Positions 17,508-27,166 of a DNA stretch of 64,000 bases are shown here, one piece after another. Source of the stretch: UBA2185 sp964564625. GTDB lineage: Bacteria > Desulfobacterota > Syntrophia > Syntrophales > UBA2185. The notes beneath the pieces were generated by a model, which was not told the origin of the DNA, did not search any database, and saw nothing but the letters and a program-made list of their open reading frames with translations. Position 1 is the stretch's first letter. Each line of letters begins with the position of its first letter. The DNA is taken from positions 1 through 64,000 of the forward strand of contig CAZMBE010000002.1 of NCBI GenBank assembly GCA_964564625.1. Direction: 5' to 3'. Made by a program: the position numbers and the translations under genes.

Positions 17508-18779
17508 TTATTTAATCTCTGTAAATTTGCCGTCCTTCCATTCTCCTACATATTTTTCACCAGTCGGAAGTGTCAGCGTCCCCTGGCCATGATAATTGTC
17601 GTGCTTAAACTGACCGACATATGTGGATCCGTTCGCAAATGTCACAGTACCCTGTCCATGTTTCTTCCCATTTTTAAAATGTCCAACATATTGCCCATCA
17701 GGACGGGTCATTGTTCCCTGTCCATTAGGAAGACCATTCTCAAACTGCCCCACGTATTCCCCGCCGTCAGGGTAGGTTATGGTTCCCTGTCCGTCGAACA
17801 ATCCATTCTTCCAGTGACCGACATAGGTTTTACCGTCAGGATATTTTGCAGATCCATGACCTTCCAAGATACCGTCCTTAAATTGACCGGTGTATTTTCT
17901 TTTATCAGGAAAGGTTAGTATTCCCTGTCCGCTCATTTTATCATCTTTAAATTGCCCTTCGTATATTCTACCGTCGGAAAATTTTATCATGCCATTCCCG
18001 TTTATTAAATCGTCCTGCCATTCACAGATATGTTCAGTGCCATCGGGCATCGTTAAAATCCCCCGCCCGTTCTTCCTGCCGTCCTTGAACTGTCCCACGT
18101 ATTTTTTCCCACTGGGTTCGGTCAGGGTTCCTTCTCCATTGTATGCATCATTTTTAAATTGACCGCTATACGAGCTGCCATCCTGGAGGGTCATGACCCC
18201 TCGCCCTTCTTTTTTGTTATCCTTCCATGCGCCGAAATAATGTGTGCCGTCATTGCCGGACATGGTTCCCTGACCGTTGAATAGGTTATTTTTAAACTGA
18301 CCTACAAACGTTCTGCCGTCAGGAAACGCCATCGTTCCTTCGCCGCTGAAATCACCATTCTTAAATTGACCTATGTATTTGGTGTGATCAGGAAGGGTCA
18401 TTGTCCCATGGCCGTTAGGTTCGCCATCTTTCCATTCACCCGTGTAGGTTTTACCAGTGGAAAAGACCATAGACCCCTGCCCACTGAAATTGCCGTTCTG
18501 AAATTGACCGGAATATTGTGCACCATCAGGAAAGGTCATAGTTCCCTGGCCCTCCATTTTATTATTCTTCCATTCTCCTGTATAACGAAGGCCTCCAGGG
18601 TAACTTAGAGTACCCTGTCCATTCCACTTGCCGTCTTTCCATTCCCCCTCATAATTCATACCACCCGAGTAGGTCATCGATCCCTGGCCATCCAGCACAA
18701 GTTCCTTATCCAGGCTTATTTTTTTTGCGGGTTTTTTTCGGAAGAGTTTTTCAAAATACTTGTTCAAAGAAGGGAACAT
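17508..18779 (-). CDS. MORN-repeat protein (about 17 repeats)
   Basis: A 423-residue protein. After a short basic N-terminus (MFPSLNKYFEKLFRKKPAKK) it consists almost entirely of 23-residue MORN units of the form YxGxWKdGxxnGxGtmtxPDG, sixteen complete plus one partial. MORN repeats form elongated beta-hairpin ladders that bind lipids or proteins. There is no signal peptide or enzymatic domain, so it should be a cytoplasmic scaffold. It is a single gene with its own promoter (18889-18917) and is one of three MORN genes in this window. Confidence 0.88.
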   Translation of the reverse strand: MFPSLNKYFEKLFRKKPAKKISLDKELVLDGQGSMTYSGGMNYEGEWKDGKWNGQGTLSYPGGLRYTGEWKNNKMEGQGTMTFPDGAQYSGQFQNGNFSGQGSMVFSTGKTYTGEWKDGEPNGHGTMTLPDHTKYIGQFKNGDFSGEGTMAFPDGRTFVGQFKNNLFNGQGTMSGNDGTHYFGAWKDNKKEGRGVMTLQDGSSYSGQFKNDAYNGEGTLTEPSGKKYVGQFKDGRKNGRGILTMPDGTEHICEWQDDLINGNGMIKFSDGRIYEGQFKDDKMSGQGILTFPDKRKYTGQFKDGILEGHGSAKYPDGKTYVGHWKNGLFDGQGTITYPDGGEYVGQFENGLPNGQGTMTRPDGQYVGHFKNGKKHGQGTVTFANGSTYVGQFKHDNYHGQGTLTLPTGEKYVGEWKDGKFTEIK

Positions 18780-18888
18780 CTTGTTACCTCACTTTAGCGA
18801 GACAGTTAAAGATACCTCTCAGACAATACGCCATCCGCATAATGTGTGATGACGGATCGTTGGCAGGGACTCACTTTTCTGTTCGGGC

Positions 18889-18917
18889 AGTCTATGGAAA
18901 AGCGGAACCCGTGTCAA
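18889..18917 (-). promoter_or_regulatory. Promoter of the 423-residue MORN gene
   Basis: Minus strand: TTGACA (18912-18917), 17-bp spacer ending CTTTTCCA, and -10 TAGACT (18889-18894). It is nearly superimposable on the promoter at 16501-16529. Confidence 0.65.
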
Positions 18918-19002
18918 GAAAAAATGGCTGACATGGCAATTCCTGTATCAGGCGTATATGAGGGCTCAATGAGTGAATTTAACGCATGTAAAAGAAGAAA
19001 CT

Positions 19003-20715
19003 TCATGCAAACAGTGGCACATGGGTAAATTTCGTCACATCCACCAGTCCCCTGTCTGTGATCTTCAGTTCCGGGATGACGGGGAGTGCCAGAAAGGATA
19101 ACGCCATAAAGGGTTCTTGAAGGCGGCAGCCTAATCTCCGTGCGGCATTTCTCATTTTCTCCCACCCTTGCGCCACGTCATTAAGAGGCTGATCGGACAT
19201 GAGCCCTGCAATCGGGAGTGGCAGGGTTGCCAGAACCTCTCCATCCTTCACAGCGGCAAGCCCCCCACCCATTGTTTCCACCACCTTTACCGCTTCAAAG
19301 ATATCTTCGTCATTGCATCCCACCGCTATGATGTTGTGGGAATCATGTGCAACCGATGAGGCGAATGCACCCTGATGTAAACCGAATCCCTGAACCATAC
19401 CGAGTCCGATGTTTCCTGTTCCATGGTGGCGTTCCACAACGGTGATTTTGATTACATCCTGCTGGATATCTGATTCTACAAGACCACTCTTGCCGGTTGC
19501 CTTAATTACCATGCTTTTTGTAATAAGCTGGTCAGGGATCACGCCGATGACACGGATATACTCATCTTCCCGCGGTATCACGAATGAATCCGGGCTGAAG
19601 GGTTTAATGTTCATGCGAGACATATGATCCATTGGAGATGATCTTCGGACTTCGGAGGTTAGGCTACCGTTATCGAAAACAATGCGGCCATTTTTTATCA
19701 CGGTTTTTACCTTGACGGGCTGGAGGGATGACAATATTACAATATCAGCCTGATAACCGGGTGCCACGGCACCAAGATATTTAAGACCAAAATAACGGGC
19801 CGTGTTGAGCGTAATCATAGATATGGCGAGAATTGGATCAATACCTTCACTGGTGACGATGTCAAGCAAATGGTTCAAATGACCCCTGCGCACGAGATCA
19901 TGGGGGTGGAGGTCATCGGTTACCAGTGAACATTGTCCCGCTGTAGCCGGTGAGATAAGGGGAAGAAGAGTCCGTAAATTTTTTGCGAGGGTTCCTTCCC
20001 TGAGCATGAGATGCATGCCCAGTCTCAATTTTTCCCGCGCCTCCTCGATTTTTGTGCACTCATGATCGGAACGAAGCCCGGCGGCAATGTAGGCGTTAAG
20101 GCCTTTCCCTGTCAGGAGCGGGGCGTGACCATCCTTTATCGTATCGCCGAATGCAACAAGCTTTTCCAGAACCTCGCTGGCGTTTCCGATGACTCCGGGG
20201 TAATTCATCATTTCCGCCAGGCCCAGGACACGGGGTTCATCTCTTAAGGTCATCAGGTCCTTGCAGGATAGCGCCACTCCCGATGTCTCCAGAGGCGTTG
20301 CGGGGACGCATGAGGGAAGCATAATATAAAAGTCGACAGGGAGACCCTTGCTATTCTCAATAATATAACGGATGCCGTTTATTCCTGATACATTGGCAAT
20401 TTCGTGCGGGTCAGTGATAATGGCGGTGGTTCCGTGAGAGAGAACGGCCTTCGCAAGTTCAACAGGAGAGAGCATGGTGCTTTCCACATGGCAATGGCCG
20501 TCGATAAAGCCCGGGCATAGGTACTGTCCTTTTGCGTCGATGATCCGAGGCCCTTCGTAGTCGCCAATCCCAACAATGACACCATCATGGGTGGCCACGT
20601 CCTGCTCAAGGACCTCGCGGGAAAATATGTTGATTACCTTGCCGCCCTTTACAATCAGGTCAGGCGCGATTTCCCCCTGAGACGCCCGGATGTGATTTTT
20701 CAGACGTTCAATCAT
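19003..20715 (-). CDS. ade: Adenine deaminase
   Basis: A 570-residue amidohydrolase that converts adenine to hypoxanthine in purine salvage. Length and order match the Ade family: an N-terminal beta domain, metal motif PGFIDGHCHVESTML (about residues 67-81), HGTTAIITDPHEIANV, VTDDLHPHD, and a C-terminal domain containing SVAHDSHNIIAVG and the Glu/Gly-rich VVETMGGGLAAVKDGEV stretch. It follows the NUDIX gene by seven bases, so the two are probably co-transcribed, a plausible nucleotide-salvage pair. Confidence 0.96.
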   Translation of the reverse strand: MIERLKNHIRASQGEIAPDLIVKGGKVINIFSREVLEQDVATHDGVIVGIGDYEGPRIIDAKGQYLCPGFIDGHCHVESTMLSPVELAKAVLSHGTTAIITDPHEIANVSGINGIRYIIENSKGLPVDFYIMLPSCVPATPLETSGVALSCKDLMTLRDEPRVLGLAEMMNYPGVIGNASEVLEKLVAFGDTIKDGHAPLLTGKGLNAYIAAGLRSDHECTKIEEAREKLRLGMHLMLREGTLAKNLRTLLPLISPATAGQCSLVTDDLHPHDLVRRGHLNHLLDIVTSEGIDPILAISMITLNTARYFGLKYLGAVAPGYQADIVILSSLQPVKVKTVIKNGRIVFDNGSLTSEVRRSSPMDHMSRMNIKPFSPDSFVIPREDEYIRVIGVIPDQLITKSMVIKATGKSGLVESDIQQDVIKITVVERHHGTGNIGLGMVQGFGLHQGAFASSVAHDSHNIIAVGCNDEDIFEAVKVVETMGGGLAAVKDGEVLATLPLPIAGLMSDQPLNDVAQGWEKMRNAARRLGCRLQEPFMALSFLALPVIPELKITDRGLVDVTKFTHVPLFA

Positions 20716-20722
20716 GGTACCC

Positions 20723-21277
20723 TCATCTCACTTTTGGCAGATACTCCATGAAGAAGCGGTAGAATGCCGCAATCACCAGCGCGTGTGAGATGACGCCCTC
20801 CCTGATGAGACGGGGGATGTCGGAAAGAGGCGTGAGGACCACTTCGATATCCTCCCGTTCATCCTGATTCCGATGTCCCGTGGAGAACACATTCCTGGCC
20901 AGGAATGTGTAACAGAGATTGTTCTGAATGGCCGGGTTAGGATGTACGAAGCCCAGCGGAATCAGCGTTTCTTCCCGGTAGCCCGTCTCTTCCCACAATT
21001 CGCGGCTGGCTGCCCCGGAAGGTGTGTCGGATGGGTCGACGAGACCGCCGGGAATCTCCAGAGCTATGTCCCTGATGCCGAGGCGGTACTGGCGGATCAG
21101 CACAACTTCGTTCTCTGGAGTGAGAGGTATGACATTGACCCAGGAGGGAGACTCCAGAACATAAAAATCATATGTATTGTTCGTGCGCGGCGAACACGCG
21201 CGATCATGCCGCAGGTTGAAAACCCGGTAAGATTGATCAACGTGACTTGAAATAATCGTCCATGGTTTGAGAAGCAT
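20723..21277 (-). CDS. NUDIX hydrolase (ADP-ribose pyrophosphatase-like)
   Basis: A 184-residue protein with a nudix box (GGLVDPSDTPSGAASREL then WEETGY), in which Asp replaces the first box Glu while the REL-EE core is intact. The N-terminal half (YRVFNLRHDRACSP, YDFYVLESPSWVNVIPLT) resembles the ADP-ribose pyrophosphatase/NudF group; the exact substrate is not determinable. The ATG at 21277 has a GAGGT site five bases away and is preferred over an upstream in-frame methionine at 21322. First gene of a unit with adenine deaminase. Confidence 0.88.
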   Translation of the reverse strand: MLLKPWTIISSHVDQSYRVFNLRHDRACSPRTNNTYDFYVLESPSWVNVIPLTPENEVVLIRQYRLGIRDIALEIPGGLVDPSDTPSGAASRELWEETGYREETLIPLGFVHPNPAIQNNLCYTFLARNVFSTGHRNQDEREDIEVVLTPLSDIPRLIREGVISHALVIAAFYRFFMEYLPKVR

Positions 21278-21452
21278 AAAAACCTCGATAATAATGATTT
21301 GCAATGTGAGGTTATATATCATGCTGGTTGGTAAAAATGAAGAAAAACGATGGTGCCGAGCGTATTAGAGAAATTCTTTACAAATCCTGTTTTTTAATGC
21401 TAACTATCTCGACAATCATTTATGCATACGGTCAAACGAAAGGGAGGCGAAC

Positions 21453-21896
21453 ATGAGTTTTATAAAAGTAAGATTCGCAAAAGAGATCGGGTATATTGAC
21501 GCCGAGTTTCGAAGGAGTTTTGATGAAATGTTCCGTCTGCTTCATTCAACGTTCACCGTTTTTCATACTATATGGAGTCCTCAGGTGGATATCTATGAAT
21601 CTCCCGATGAAATCATAATCCTGGCGGATATCGCGGGAGTTCATAAGGAGGGTCTCTATGTGGAGATTGATCATAGGCTGCTGAGAATTTATGGGAAACG
21701 GGAAAAACCGATCACAGGCAACACGAGATTTCATCGTGCCGAAATCACGTACGGGTATTTTGAAAGAAAACTTGCCCTCCCTTTTCCCATTGATATCGAT
21801 TCAGTAAGTGCATCGTATTCCGATGGTCTTCTGCAAATCTGTATCGCGAAATTGCCTTTGGAAAAAGTTCATAAGATACCTGTTCAAGAAGACTGA
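21453..21896 (+). CDS. Small heat shock protein (Hsp20/alpha-crystallin)
   Basis: A 147-residue holdase chaperone. The alpha-crystallin domain spans about residues 45-140, from VDIYESPDEIIILADIAGV to SVSASYSDGLLQICIAKLP. The carboxy-terminal IxI/V motif appears as KIPVQ. A GGGAGG site lies before the ATG. It stands 63 bp upstream of lon in the same direction, so the two stress proteins may be co-transcribed. I did not find a convincing sigma-32 or CIRCE element upstream. Confidence 0.93.
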   Translation: MSFIKVRFAKEIGYIDAEFRRSFDEMFRLLHSTFTVFHTIWSPQVDIYESPDEIIILADIAGVHKEGLYVEIDHRLLRIYGKREKPITGNTRFHRAEITYGYFERKLALPFPIDIDSVSASYSDGLLQICIAKLPLEKVHKIPVQED

Positions 21897-21959
21897 CAGT
21901 GTTTATATTAATACTGAAGTTCGCATGATTCGACCAGGAAAGCAGTATTGGAGGTATAC

Positions 21960-24308
21960 ATGACAGATCAGAAATCACCCGCGGAATTAAAGGTCCTGAC
22001 GATACCGGATATTTTACCTGTGATGCCCTTATTTAATGTTGTTGTATTTCCAAACATGGTGTTTCCCATCGAGGTTTTCGGTGAGCAGTCTATATCTCTC
22101 GTGGACGAGGCCATGGCCGGAGATCGTATTATAGGCCTTGTCATGTCCAGGAAGTCGCCGTTAGAGCTTAAGAACCAGCGTGAGGATTTTCATGAGATTG
22201 GAACGGCTTCCGTAATTCTCAGGATGGCGAAAACAGGGGATAATGGGGCGAGTCTTCTTGTACAGGGTATCAGCAGATTCAAGATTGATGAATTTGTCGA
22301 AGGGAAGTCATATCCCCGGGCCAAGGTGGAAGTCATCGAGGACGCAGTAGAAAAGGATATTGAGGTTGAGGCCCTCATGGCGAACCTTACCGGTCTTTTT
22401 GAAAAGATGGTCAAACTCTCTCCTGTGCTGCCGCAGGAGTTCGGCGCCATGGCGAAGTCCATCACTTCTCCAGGTATTCTGGCCGACGTAATAGCGTCCA
22501 TCATGAACGCGGCGGCGGAAGAGAAACAGAAGATTCTGGAGATACTCGGTGTAAAAGAGCGCCTGAAGGAAGTTACGCGGCTCATAAGTCACCAGCTTGA
22601 AATTCTCGAACTGGGCAATAAAATACAGTCCCAGGTAAAAGAGGATATCGACAAAAGTCAGCGGGAATACTATCTCCGGCAGCAACTCAAGGCGATAAAA
22701 CAGGAACTGGGTGAAACGGATGAACCCAAAGTTGAGATAGAGGAATACCGTGCGAAGATTGAGAAGAAAAATCTTCCCGAAGAAGCAAAAAAGGAAGCCC
22801 AGCGCGAGTTGGAGCGCCTGTCCCGCATGCATCCTTCTTCCGCCGAGTATACCGTGTCACTGACCTACCTGGACTGGATGACCGCGCTTCCCTGGCATGA
22901 AAGCACAGAAGACAACATGGATATCAAGAAGGCGCGGGCTATTCTGGATGATGAGCATTACGGCCTGGATAAGGCAAAAAAGCGCATTATTGAGTATCTT
23001 GCAGTGCGCAAACTCAAGCCTGATTCGAAAGGCCCGATTCTCTGTTTTGCGGGGCCTCCCGGAACAGGGAAAACCTCCCTGGCCCTTTCCATTGCCCACG
23101 CCCTCGGCCGAAAATTCGTGCGTATCGCGCTGGGGGGTGTGCGGGACGAGGCGGAGATCCGCGGGCATCGCCGCACGTACGTTGGAGCACTGCCGGGCCG
23201 AATTATCCAGGGCATCAGGCGGGCTGAATCAAATAATCCCGTGTTTGTCCTTGACGAGATAGACAAAGTCGGCAGCGATTTCCGCGGAGATCCATCATCG
23301 GCACTCCTTGAAGTGCTTGATCCGGAGCAGAATTATTCCTTCATGGACCATTACTTGGATGTCCCGTTTGATCTCTCCCATGTCATGTTCATTACCACCG
23401 CAAATATGCTGGATACGATCCCTCCGGCGCTTCGGGACAGGATGGAAGTTATTGAACTTCTAGGCTACACGCAGGACGACAAGGTTAATATTGCCGAACG
23501 TTACCTCATTCCCCGGCAAAGAGAGGCCAATGGTCTCGCTCCGGAGCAGGTAGCCTTTACGAAAGGCGCCATAAATCTTATCATTTCAGGCTATACGCGG
23601 GAGGCCGGATTGAGAAACCTTGAACGGGAAATCGGTACGATATGCCGTGGTGTCGCAAGCATGGTGGCTGAGGGGCAGGTAAAAAACGCGTCCATCACGG
23701 TAAAAGATGTGCACAGGTATCTGGGACCCGTCCGCATAATCTCCGAGGTCAGCGCGAGGACTTCCAAACCGGGTGTCGCGACAGGCCTCGCGTGGACGCC
23801 GACGGGCGGTGATATTCTCTTTGTCGAAGCAACGGCCATGAAGGGGAAAAAAGGTCTCACCCTCACGGGGCAGCTGGGCGATGTAATGAAGGAATCGGCG
23901 ACGGCCGCCTTGAGTTTCATCCGCGCCAATGCAGGCGATATGGGTATCGCAAACGATTTTTTTGAAGAGAACGATATCCACGTCCATATACCAGCCGGCG
24001 CTATCCCAAAGGATGGACCGTCGGCGGGCGTTACCATGCTGACTGCTCTCGTGTCGCTTTTTACCGGGAAGAAAGTGAAGGAGGGCCTTGCCATGACAGG
24101 AGAAATTACCCTGCGGGGACTTGTGCTTCCTGTCGGGGGCATCAAGGAGAAGGTTCTTGCAGCCCATCGCGCCGGCATAAAAACAATAATACTCCCTAAA
24201 TGGAACAAAAAGGATTTAGCGGACATTCCACCGAAGGTTCAGAAGGATATTCATTTTTACTTTGTTGATGAAATGCTTGAGGTCTTGAAGATCGCTTTGG
24301 AGAAATGA
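21960..24308 (+). CDS. lon: ATP-dependent protease Lon
   Basis: A 782-residue serine protease with the full Lon layout: N-terminal substrate-binding domain (PVMPLFNVVVFPNMVFPIEV onward), central coiled coil (about 200-280), AAA+ module with Walker A GPPGTGKT (about residue 365) and Walker B VFVLDEIDKV, and a C-terminal protease domain with catalytic Ser in PKDGPSAGVTM (about 688) and Lys in GGIKEKVLAA (about 731). The ATG at 21960 follows TTGGAGGTATAC; a TTG four codons earlier is part of the ribosome site and is not a likely start. Confidence 0.98.
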   Translation: MTDQKSPAELKVLTIPDILPVMPLFNVVVFPNMVFPIEVFGEQSISLVDEAMAGDRIIGLVMSRKSPLELKNQREDFHEIGTASVILRMAKTGDNGASLLVQGISRFKIDEFVEGKSYPRAKVEVIEDAVEKDIEVEALMANLTGLFEKMVKLSPVLPQEFGAMAKSITSPGILADVIASIMNAAAEEKQKILEILGVKERLKEVTRLISHQLEILELGNKIQSQVKEDIDKSQREYYLRQQLKAIKQELGETDEPKVEIEEYRAKIEKKNLPEEAKKEAQRELERLSRMHPSSAEYTVSLTYLDWMTALPWHESTEDNMDIKKARAILDDEHYGLDKAKKRIIEYLAVRKLKPDSKGPILCFAGPPGTGKTSLALSIAHALGRKFVRIALGGVRDEAEIRGHRRTYVGALPGRIIQGIRRAESNNPVFVLDEIDKVGSDFRGDPSSALLEVLDPEQNYSFMDHYLDVPFDLSHVMFITTANMLDTIPPALRDRMEVIELLGYTQDDKVNIAERYLIPRQREANGLAPEQVAFTKGAINLIISGYTREAGLRNLEREIGTICRGVASMVAEGQVKNASITVKDVHRYLGPVRIISEVSARTSKPGVATGLAWTPTGGDILFVEATAMKGKKGLTLTGQLGDVMKESATAALSFIRANAGDMGIANDFFEENDIHVHIPAGAIPKDGPSAGVTMLTALVSLFTGKKVKEGLAMTGEITLRGLVLPVGGIKEKVLAAHRAGIKTIILPKWNKKDLADIPPKVQKDIHFYFVDEMLEVLKIALEK

Positions 24309-24318
24309 CGGCTTAATT

Positions 24319-24392
24319 ATGGGTCTCTTTCTTATTGTGTATGAGCTGACTGTCTATCAAAATCCAGCGCGAAATCAATAGAGACCCCTTCC
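24319..24392. repeat. Long-range inverted repeat downstream of lon
   Basis: GGGTCTCT near 24320 is complementary to AGAGACCC near 24389, and adjacent ATTG/CAAT bases extend the match after a 5-nt bulge. The ~50-nt interior and the absence of a T-run argue against a simple terminator; it may stabilise the lon 3' end. Confidence 0.35.
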
Positions 24393-24468
24393 TCATCATA
24401 TTTCTGTGAATTTTTTACAATAATCAAAGATGAGCCGTTGTCATAACCCTTAGTATGTCAATTCCTCA

Positions 24469-24497
24469 TTGACATGCAGAATGGCTTTCTATATACT
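24469..24497 (+). promoter_or_regulatory. Near-consensus sigma-70 promoter of the MinD-like gene
   Basis: TTGACA (24469-24474), 17-bp spacer with a CTTTC tract, and TATACT (24492-24497). The start codon is about 45 nt downstream of the expected transcription start. Confidence 0.85.
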
Positions 24498-24548
24498 CCG
24501 GTCAAAACGAATTCTACTATTTTAACCATAACTTAGAACAGAGCTTGG

Positions 24549-25484
24549 GTGAATCCCGTGTCGCATATATGGCCCATAGGAGGTGGGAAGGGGGGAACCG
24601 GCAAGAGTTTTCTAACCGGTAATCTCGGAATTCTGCTTGCAAAGCATGGGTACAGGACCCTCCTTGTCGATATTGACTTCGGTACGGCGAACCTGCATAC
24701 GGTCCTCGGTATTTCTCACCCCGATAAAAGCATTTCAGATTTTGTCAATAAAAAAGTCGGCGCTCTTGAAGAGACGGTTGTAAGCACAACTATCCCCAAT
24801 CTCTATTTCATCAGCAGTGCGATGAATAATCTTGATATTGCCAATCTCGCCCATGAACAGAAAATGAAGCTCCTGAGGAGCATTACAAAGCTGTCTTACG
24901 ATTATATCCTCCTGGATCTCGGGGCGGGAACATCTTTTAATACCATAGACTTTTTCATGATTTCAAACTCAGGCATTTTAGTGACAACATCCGAGCCAAC
25001 TTCAATTGAAAACATATATCGCCTGATCCGTTCTGTCTATATCAGGAAAATTCGTCAAGAACTAAAAATCCATGATTTCCGGTTTCTCGCTGAGGAAGCA
25101 CAAAGGAGAGACAGCAGGGCTACCGAACACAATCCGGACTTTCTTCTTTATATTATGAAAGAAATAGATCCGGAAAGGGGAAAAATTCTTGAACTGTCTT
25201 TGCGCGATTTTAACTTCAGTCTGGTTCTCAATCAACTGAGAAAAGAGGACGATCCAAATATTGGTAAGCTGATTTGCAAAATCATCGAAAGACATCTTGC
25301 ATTGAAAATGCAATTTATCGGAAACATAAGTTTTGATGACCATGTTCATAACTCAATCTGTAAGAAAATGCCTTTTCTCCATATTTATCCATATACCCAG
25401 GCTGCCTCTGATATTAGAAGGTGTTATGAGAACATTTTATCATTGAAGGAAACAAATTCGCTCGCTCATGGTGGTAGTGATTAA
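24549..25484 (+). CDS. MinD/FlhG-like ParA-family ATPase
   Basis: A 311-residue P-loop ATPase. The deviant Walker A motif GGGKGGTGKS at the N-terminus, switch I/II regions (LLVDIDFGTANLHTVLG, YILLDLGAGTSFNTIDFF) and the C-terminal half (FIGNISFDDHVHNS) match the MinD/FlhG group. These dimerise with ATP on membranes or DNA and position division sites, flagella or other polar structures. No flagellar or min genes are nearby. It starts a three-gene cluster with a J-like/HTH protein and a SPOR protein. The start is a GTG with a weak ribosome site; a second GTG three codons on is possible. Confidence 0.85.
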   Translation: MNPVSHIWPIGGGKGGTGKSFLTGNLGILLAKHGYRTLLVDIDFGTANLHTVLGISHPDKSISDFVNKKVGALEETVVSTTIPNLYFISSAMNNLDIANLAHEQKMKLLRSITKLSYDYILLDLGAGTSFNTIDFFMISNSGILVTTSEPTSIENIYRLIRSVYIRKIRQELKIHDFRFLAEEAQRRDSRATEHNPDFLLYIMKEIDPERGKILELSLRDFNFSLVLNQLRKEDDPNIGKLICKIIERHLALKMQFIGNISFDDHVHNSICKKMPFLHIYPYTQAASDIRRCYENILSLKETNSLAHGGSD

Positions 25485-25576
25485 GACAGAGACAGACTTT
25501 GTAATCACGTGCACTTGTGAACGTTGCATCGCGATATGAAATCATTTCAGTGTTGCCGAAGGCAAAACAATTTTCC

Positions 25577-26221
25577 ATGAATCCATTCAAGAAGAAGAAT
25601 CACTATGAATTACTTGAGCTTTCTCCAGATGCATCATCAATAGAGATCCGGCGGGCTTATAAAAACGCCTTCGAACTCTACAAAGATGAATCCATCCCAA
25701 GCTATTCTTTCTTTTCACCTGGCGAAAGAAAGGAAATTATATCCCATCTGGAAGAGGCGTACCTCACCCTGATAAATCCTGAATCCAGAGCCGAATACGA
25801 CAAGAAACTGATTGAAAACGGCACAGTGGTGGAAGGAACGCAATATCGTCAAAAAGCCAAGGACCCCATATCCATATATGATATAAGAAAAACCCATTCC
25901 GATATGATAGGACCGCGCAAAAGGCCGGAGGTTTTGAAAATTTTGGCCTCACAAAATTTGCTAATTCAAGAAATATTGACCAAGGATACCATGACAGGGG
26001 CAGATCTATACACAATACGAACCGAATTAGGGATATCTCTGGAAAAAATTGCCGATGAGACAAATATTAGGCTTGCCGTGCTTCGCGCGATCGAAGAAGA
26101 CAACTTTGACATTCTTCCGCCCATGGTTTACCTAAAAGGTTTCCTCAAATCTTATGCCCGATATTTGCAAGTGGATGAACACGTCATCATTAACGGTTAT
26201 ATAAAAGGGATGTTGAAGTAA
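25577..26221 (+). CDS. Degenerate J-domain protein fused to an HTH_25 (RodZ-type) domain
   Basis: About 214 residues from the ATG at 25577; a GTG at 25517 would add 20 residues without visible homology. The first ~70 residues follow the J-domain pattern (HYELLELSPDASSIEIRRAYK, then INPESRAEYDKKL) but lack the HPD tripeptide needed to stimulate DnaK, so it is unlikely to be an active Hsp40. The C-terminal ~75 residues (TGADLYTIRTELGISLEKIAD to YLKGFLKSYARYLQVDEHVI) are an HTH_25 domain. No membrane segment. It is the middle gene of the ATPase/SPOR module and may be an adaptor. Confidence 0.72.
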   Translation: MNPFKKKNHYELLELSPDASSIEIRRAYKNAFELYKDESIPSYSFFSPGERKEIISHLEEAYLTLINPESRAEYDKKLIENGTVVEGTQYRQKAKDPISIYDIRKTHSDMIGPRKRPEVLKILASQNLLIQEILTKDTMTGADLYTIRTELGISLEKIADETNIRLAVLRAIEEDNFDILPPMVYLKGFLKSYARYLQVDEHVIINGYIKGMLK

Positions 26222-26284
26222 CTCTGATGTTAGCGAAACGAGCGGCATCTCTTTCATAAGGAAAGTGCCGGCAGGATATATACT

Positions 26285-27061
26285 ATGGAAAGGGATAAAC
26301 TGAGAGAAAGCAAACTTGAACAAGAATTGGAATCTATCTATAAAAAAATTGCGAGTTTGGATTCTCTTGATGATATACAACTGCAGGATAAAGAGTCGAA
26401 GAAACCGGCACAGACAGAAGAAGAATTGCAATATGGAAACCAAACAGAGGAATTGGTATCAAAGAGAAGGGAGAAGCGCACACCTCAACTTTTTCATACC
26501 ATACCGGCATTAGGGTTAATCATCCTTTCATGTATCCTTGTTGCCGTTCTTGTATGGCCAAAGATTTACCGTTATGAGTCCATCAATTCCGGAGGAAGGA
26601 TCTATTCAGTGAGGATTAACAGTCTTACGGGAAAGTCAATGTATTTCGACGGGAGAGAGTGGCTGCAATTTCCTGTTCCCGCTAATTCTGCAAAAAAAAT
26701 ATCTGAGATTCCAAATGATCAGCCACCTGGGGTCCAGGCTACCAGAGTGGATACTACAGAAGATCGTAATGAGGGGTTAATCATACACACACCATCAAAA
26801 AACAAAAAAAACTGGCAATACGCTGTCCAGGTTAAAGCGTATCCTGAAGCCAGCATCAGCGAAGCGGCCGCATTTGTGGAGGATATCAAAAAAAGAGAAC
26901 CTGATGTTCATATGGAAAAAGTTCATCTCCCTGGACGAGGTGTCTGGTATCGAATATTGCTCGGGTATTTTACGACCGTGGAAGAGGCCTCCAATTACAT
27001 CAAAGAAAAGAGGATTCTTGATACATATCCGGATGGTCTTGTCCGGCATAGATCTGAATGA
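26285..27061 (+). CDS. Membrane protein with a C-terminal SPOR domain
   Basis: A 258-residue bitopic protein: charged cytoplasmic N-terminus (about 1-68), one membrane helix (about 70-91, IPALGLIILSCILVAVLVW), periplasmic linker, and a SPOR domain (about 178-250, WQYAVQVKAYPEASISEAA to WYRILLGYFTTVEEASNYIK). SPOR domains bind denuded peptidoglycan glycan at division sites. With the upstream MinD-like ATPase and HTH protein it suggests a unit that couples cytoplasmic positioning to the septal wall; this is an inference from context. Confidence 0.82.
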   Translation: MERDKLRESKLEQELESIYKKIASLDSLDDIQLQDKESKKPAQTEEELQYGNQTEELVSKRREKRTPQLFHTIPALGLIILSCILVAVLVWPKIYRYESINSGGRIYSVRINSLTGKSMYFDGREWLQFPVPANSAKKISEIPNDQPPGVQATRVDTTEDRNEGLIIHTPSKNKKNWQYAVQVKAYPEASISEAAAFVEDIKKREPDVHMEKVHLPGRGVWYRILLGYFTTVEEASNYIKEKRILDTYPDGLVRHRSE

Positions 27062-27166
27062 TACACGCACTAATAAATCTCACCTTGATTTTTTCATTAC
27101 AAAAACTGCAAGAACACACAGTCCTTGGGCGAGTAGCTTCATTATCGTAGTTAGGTGATGGTATAA

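Noticed and set aside
21278..21452. A heat-shock sigma-32 or CIRCE element upstream of hsp20
   Set aside because: I could not find CTTGAAA/CCCCAT-type boxes or the CIRCE inverted repeat.
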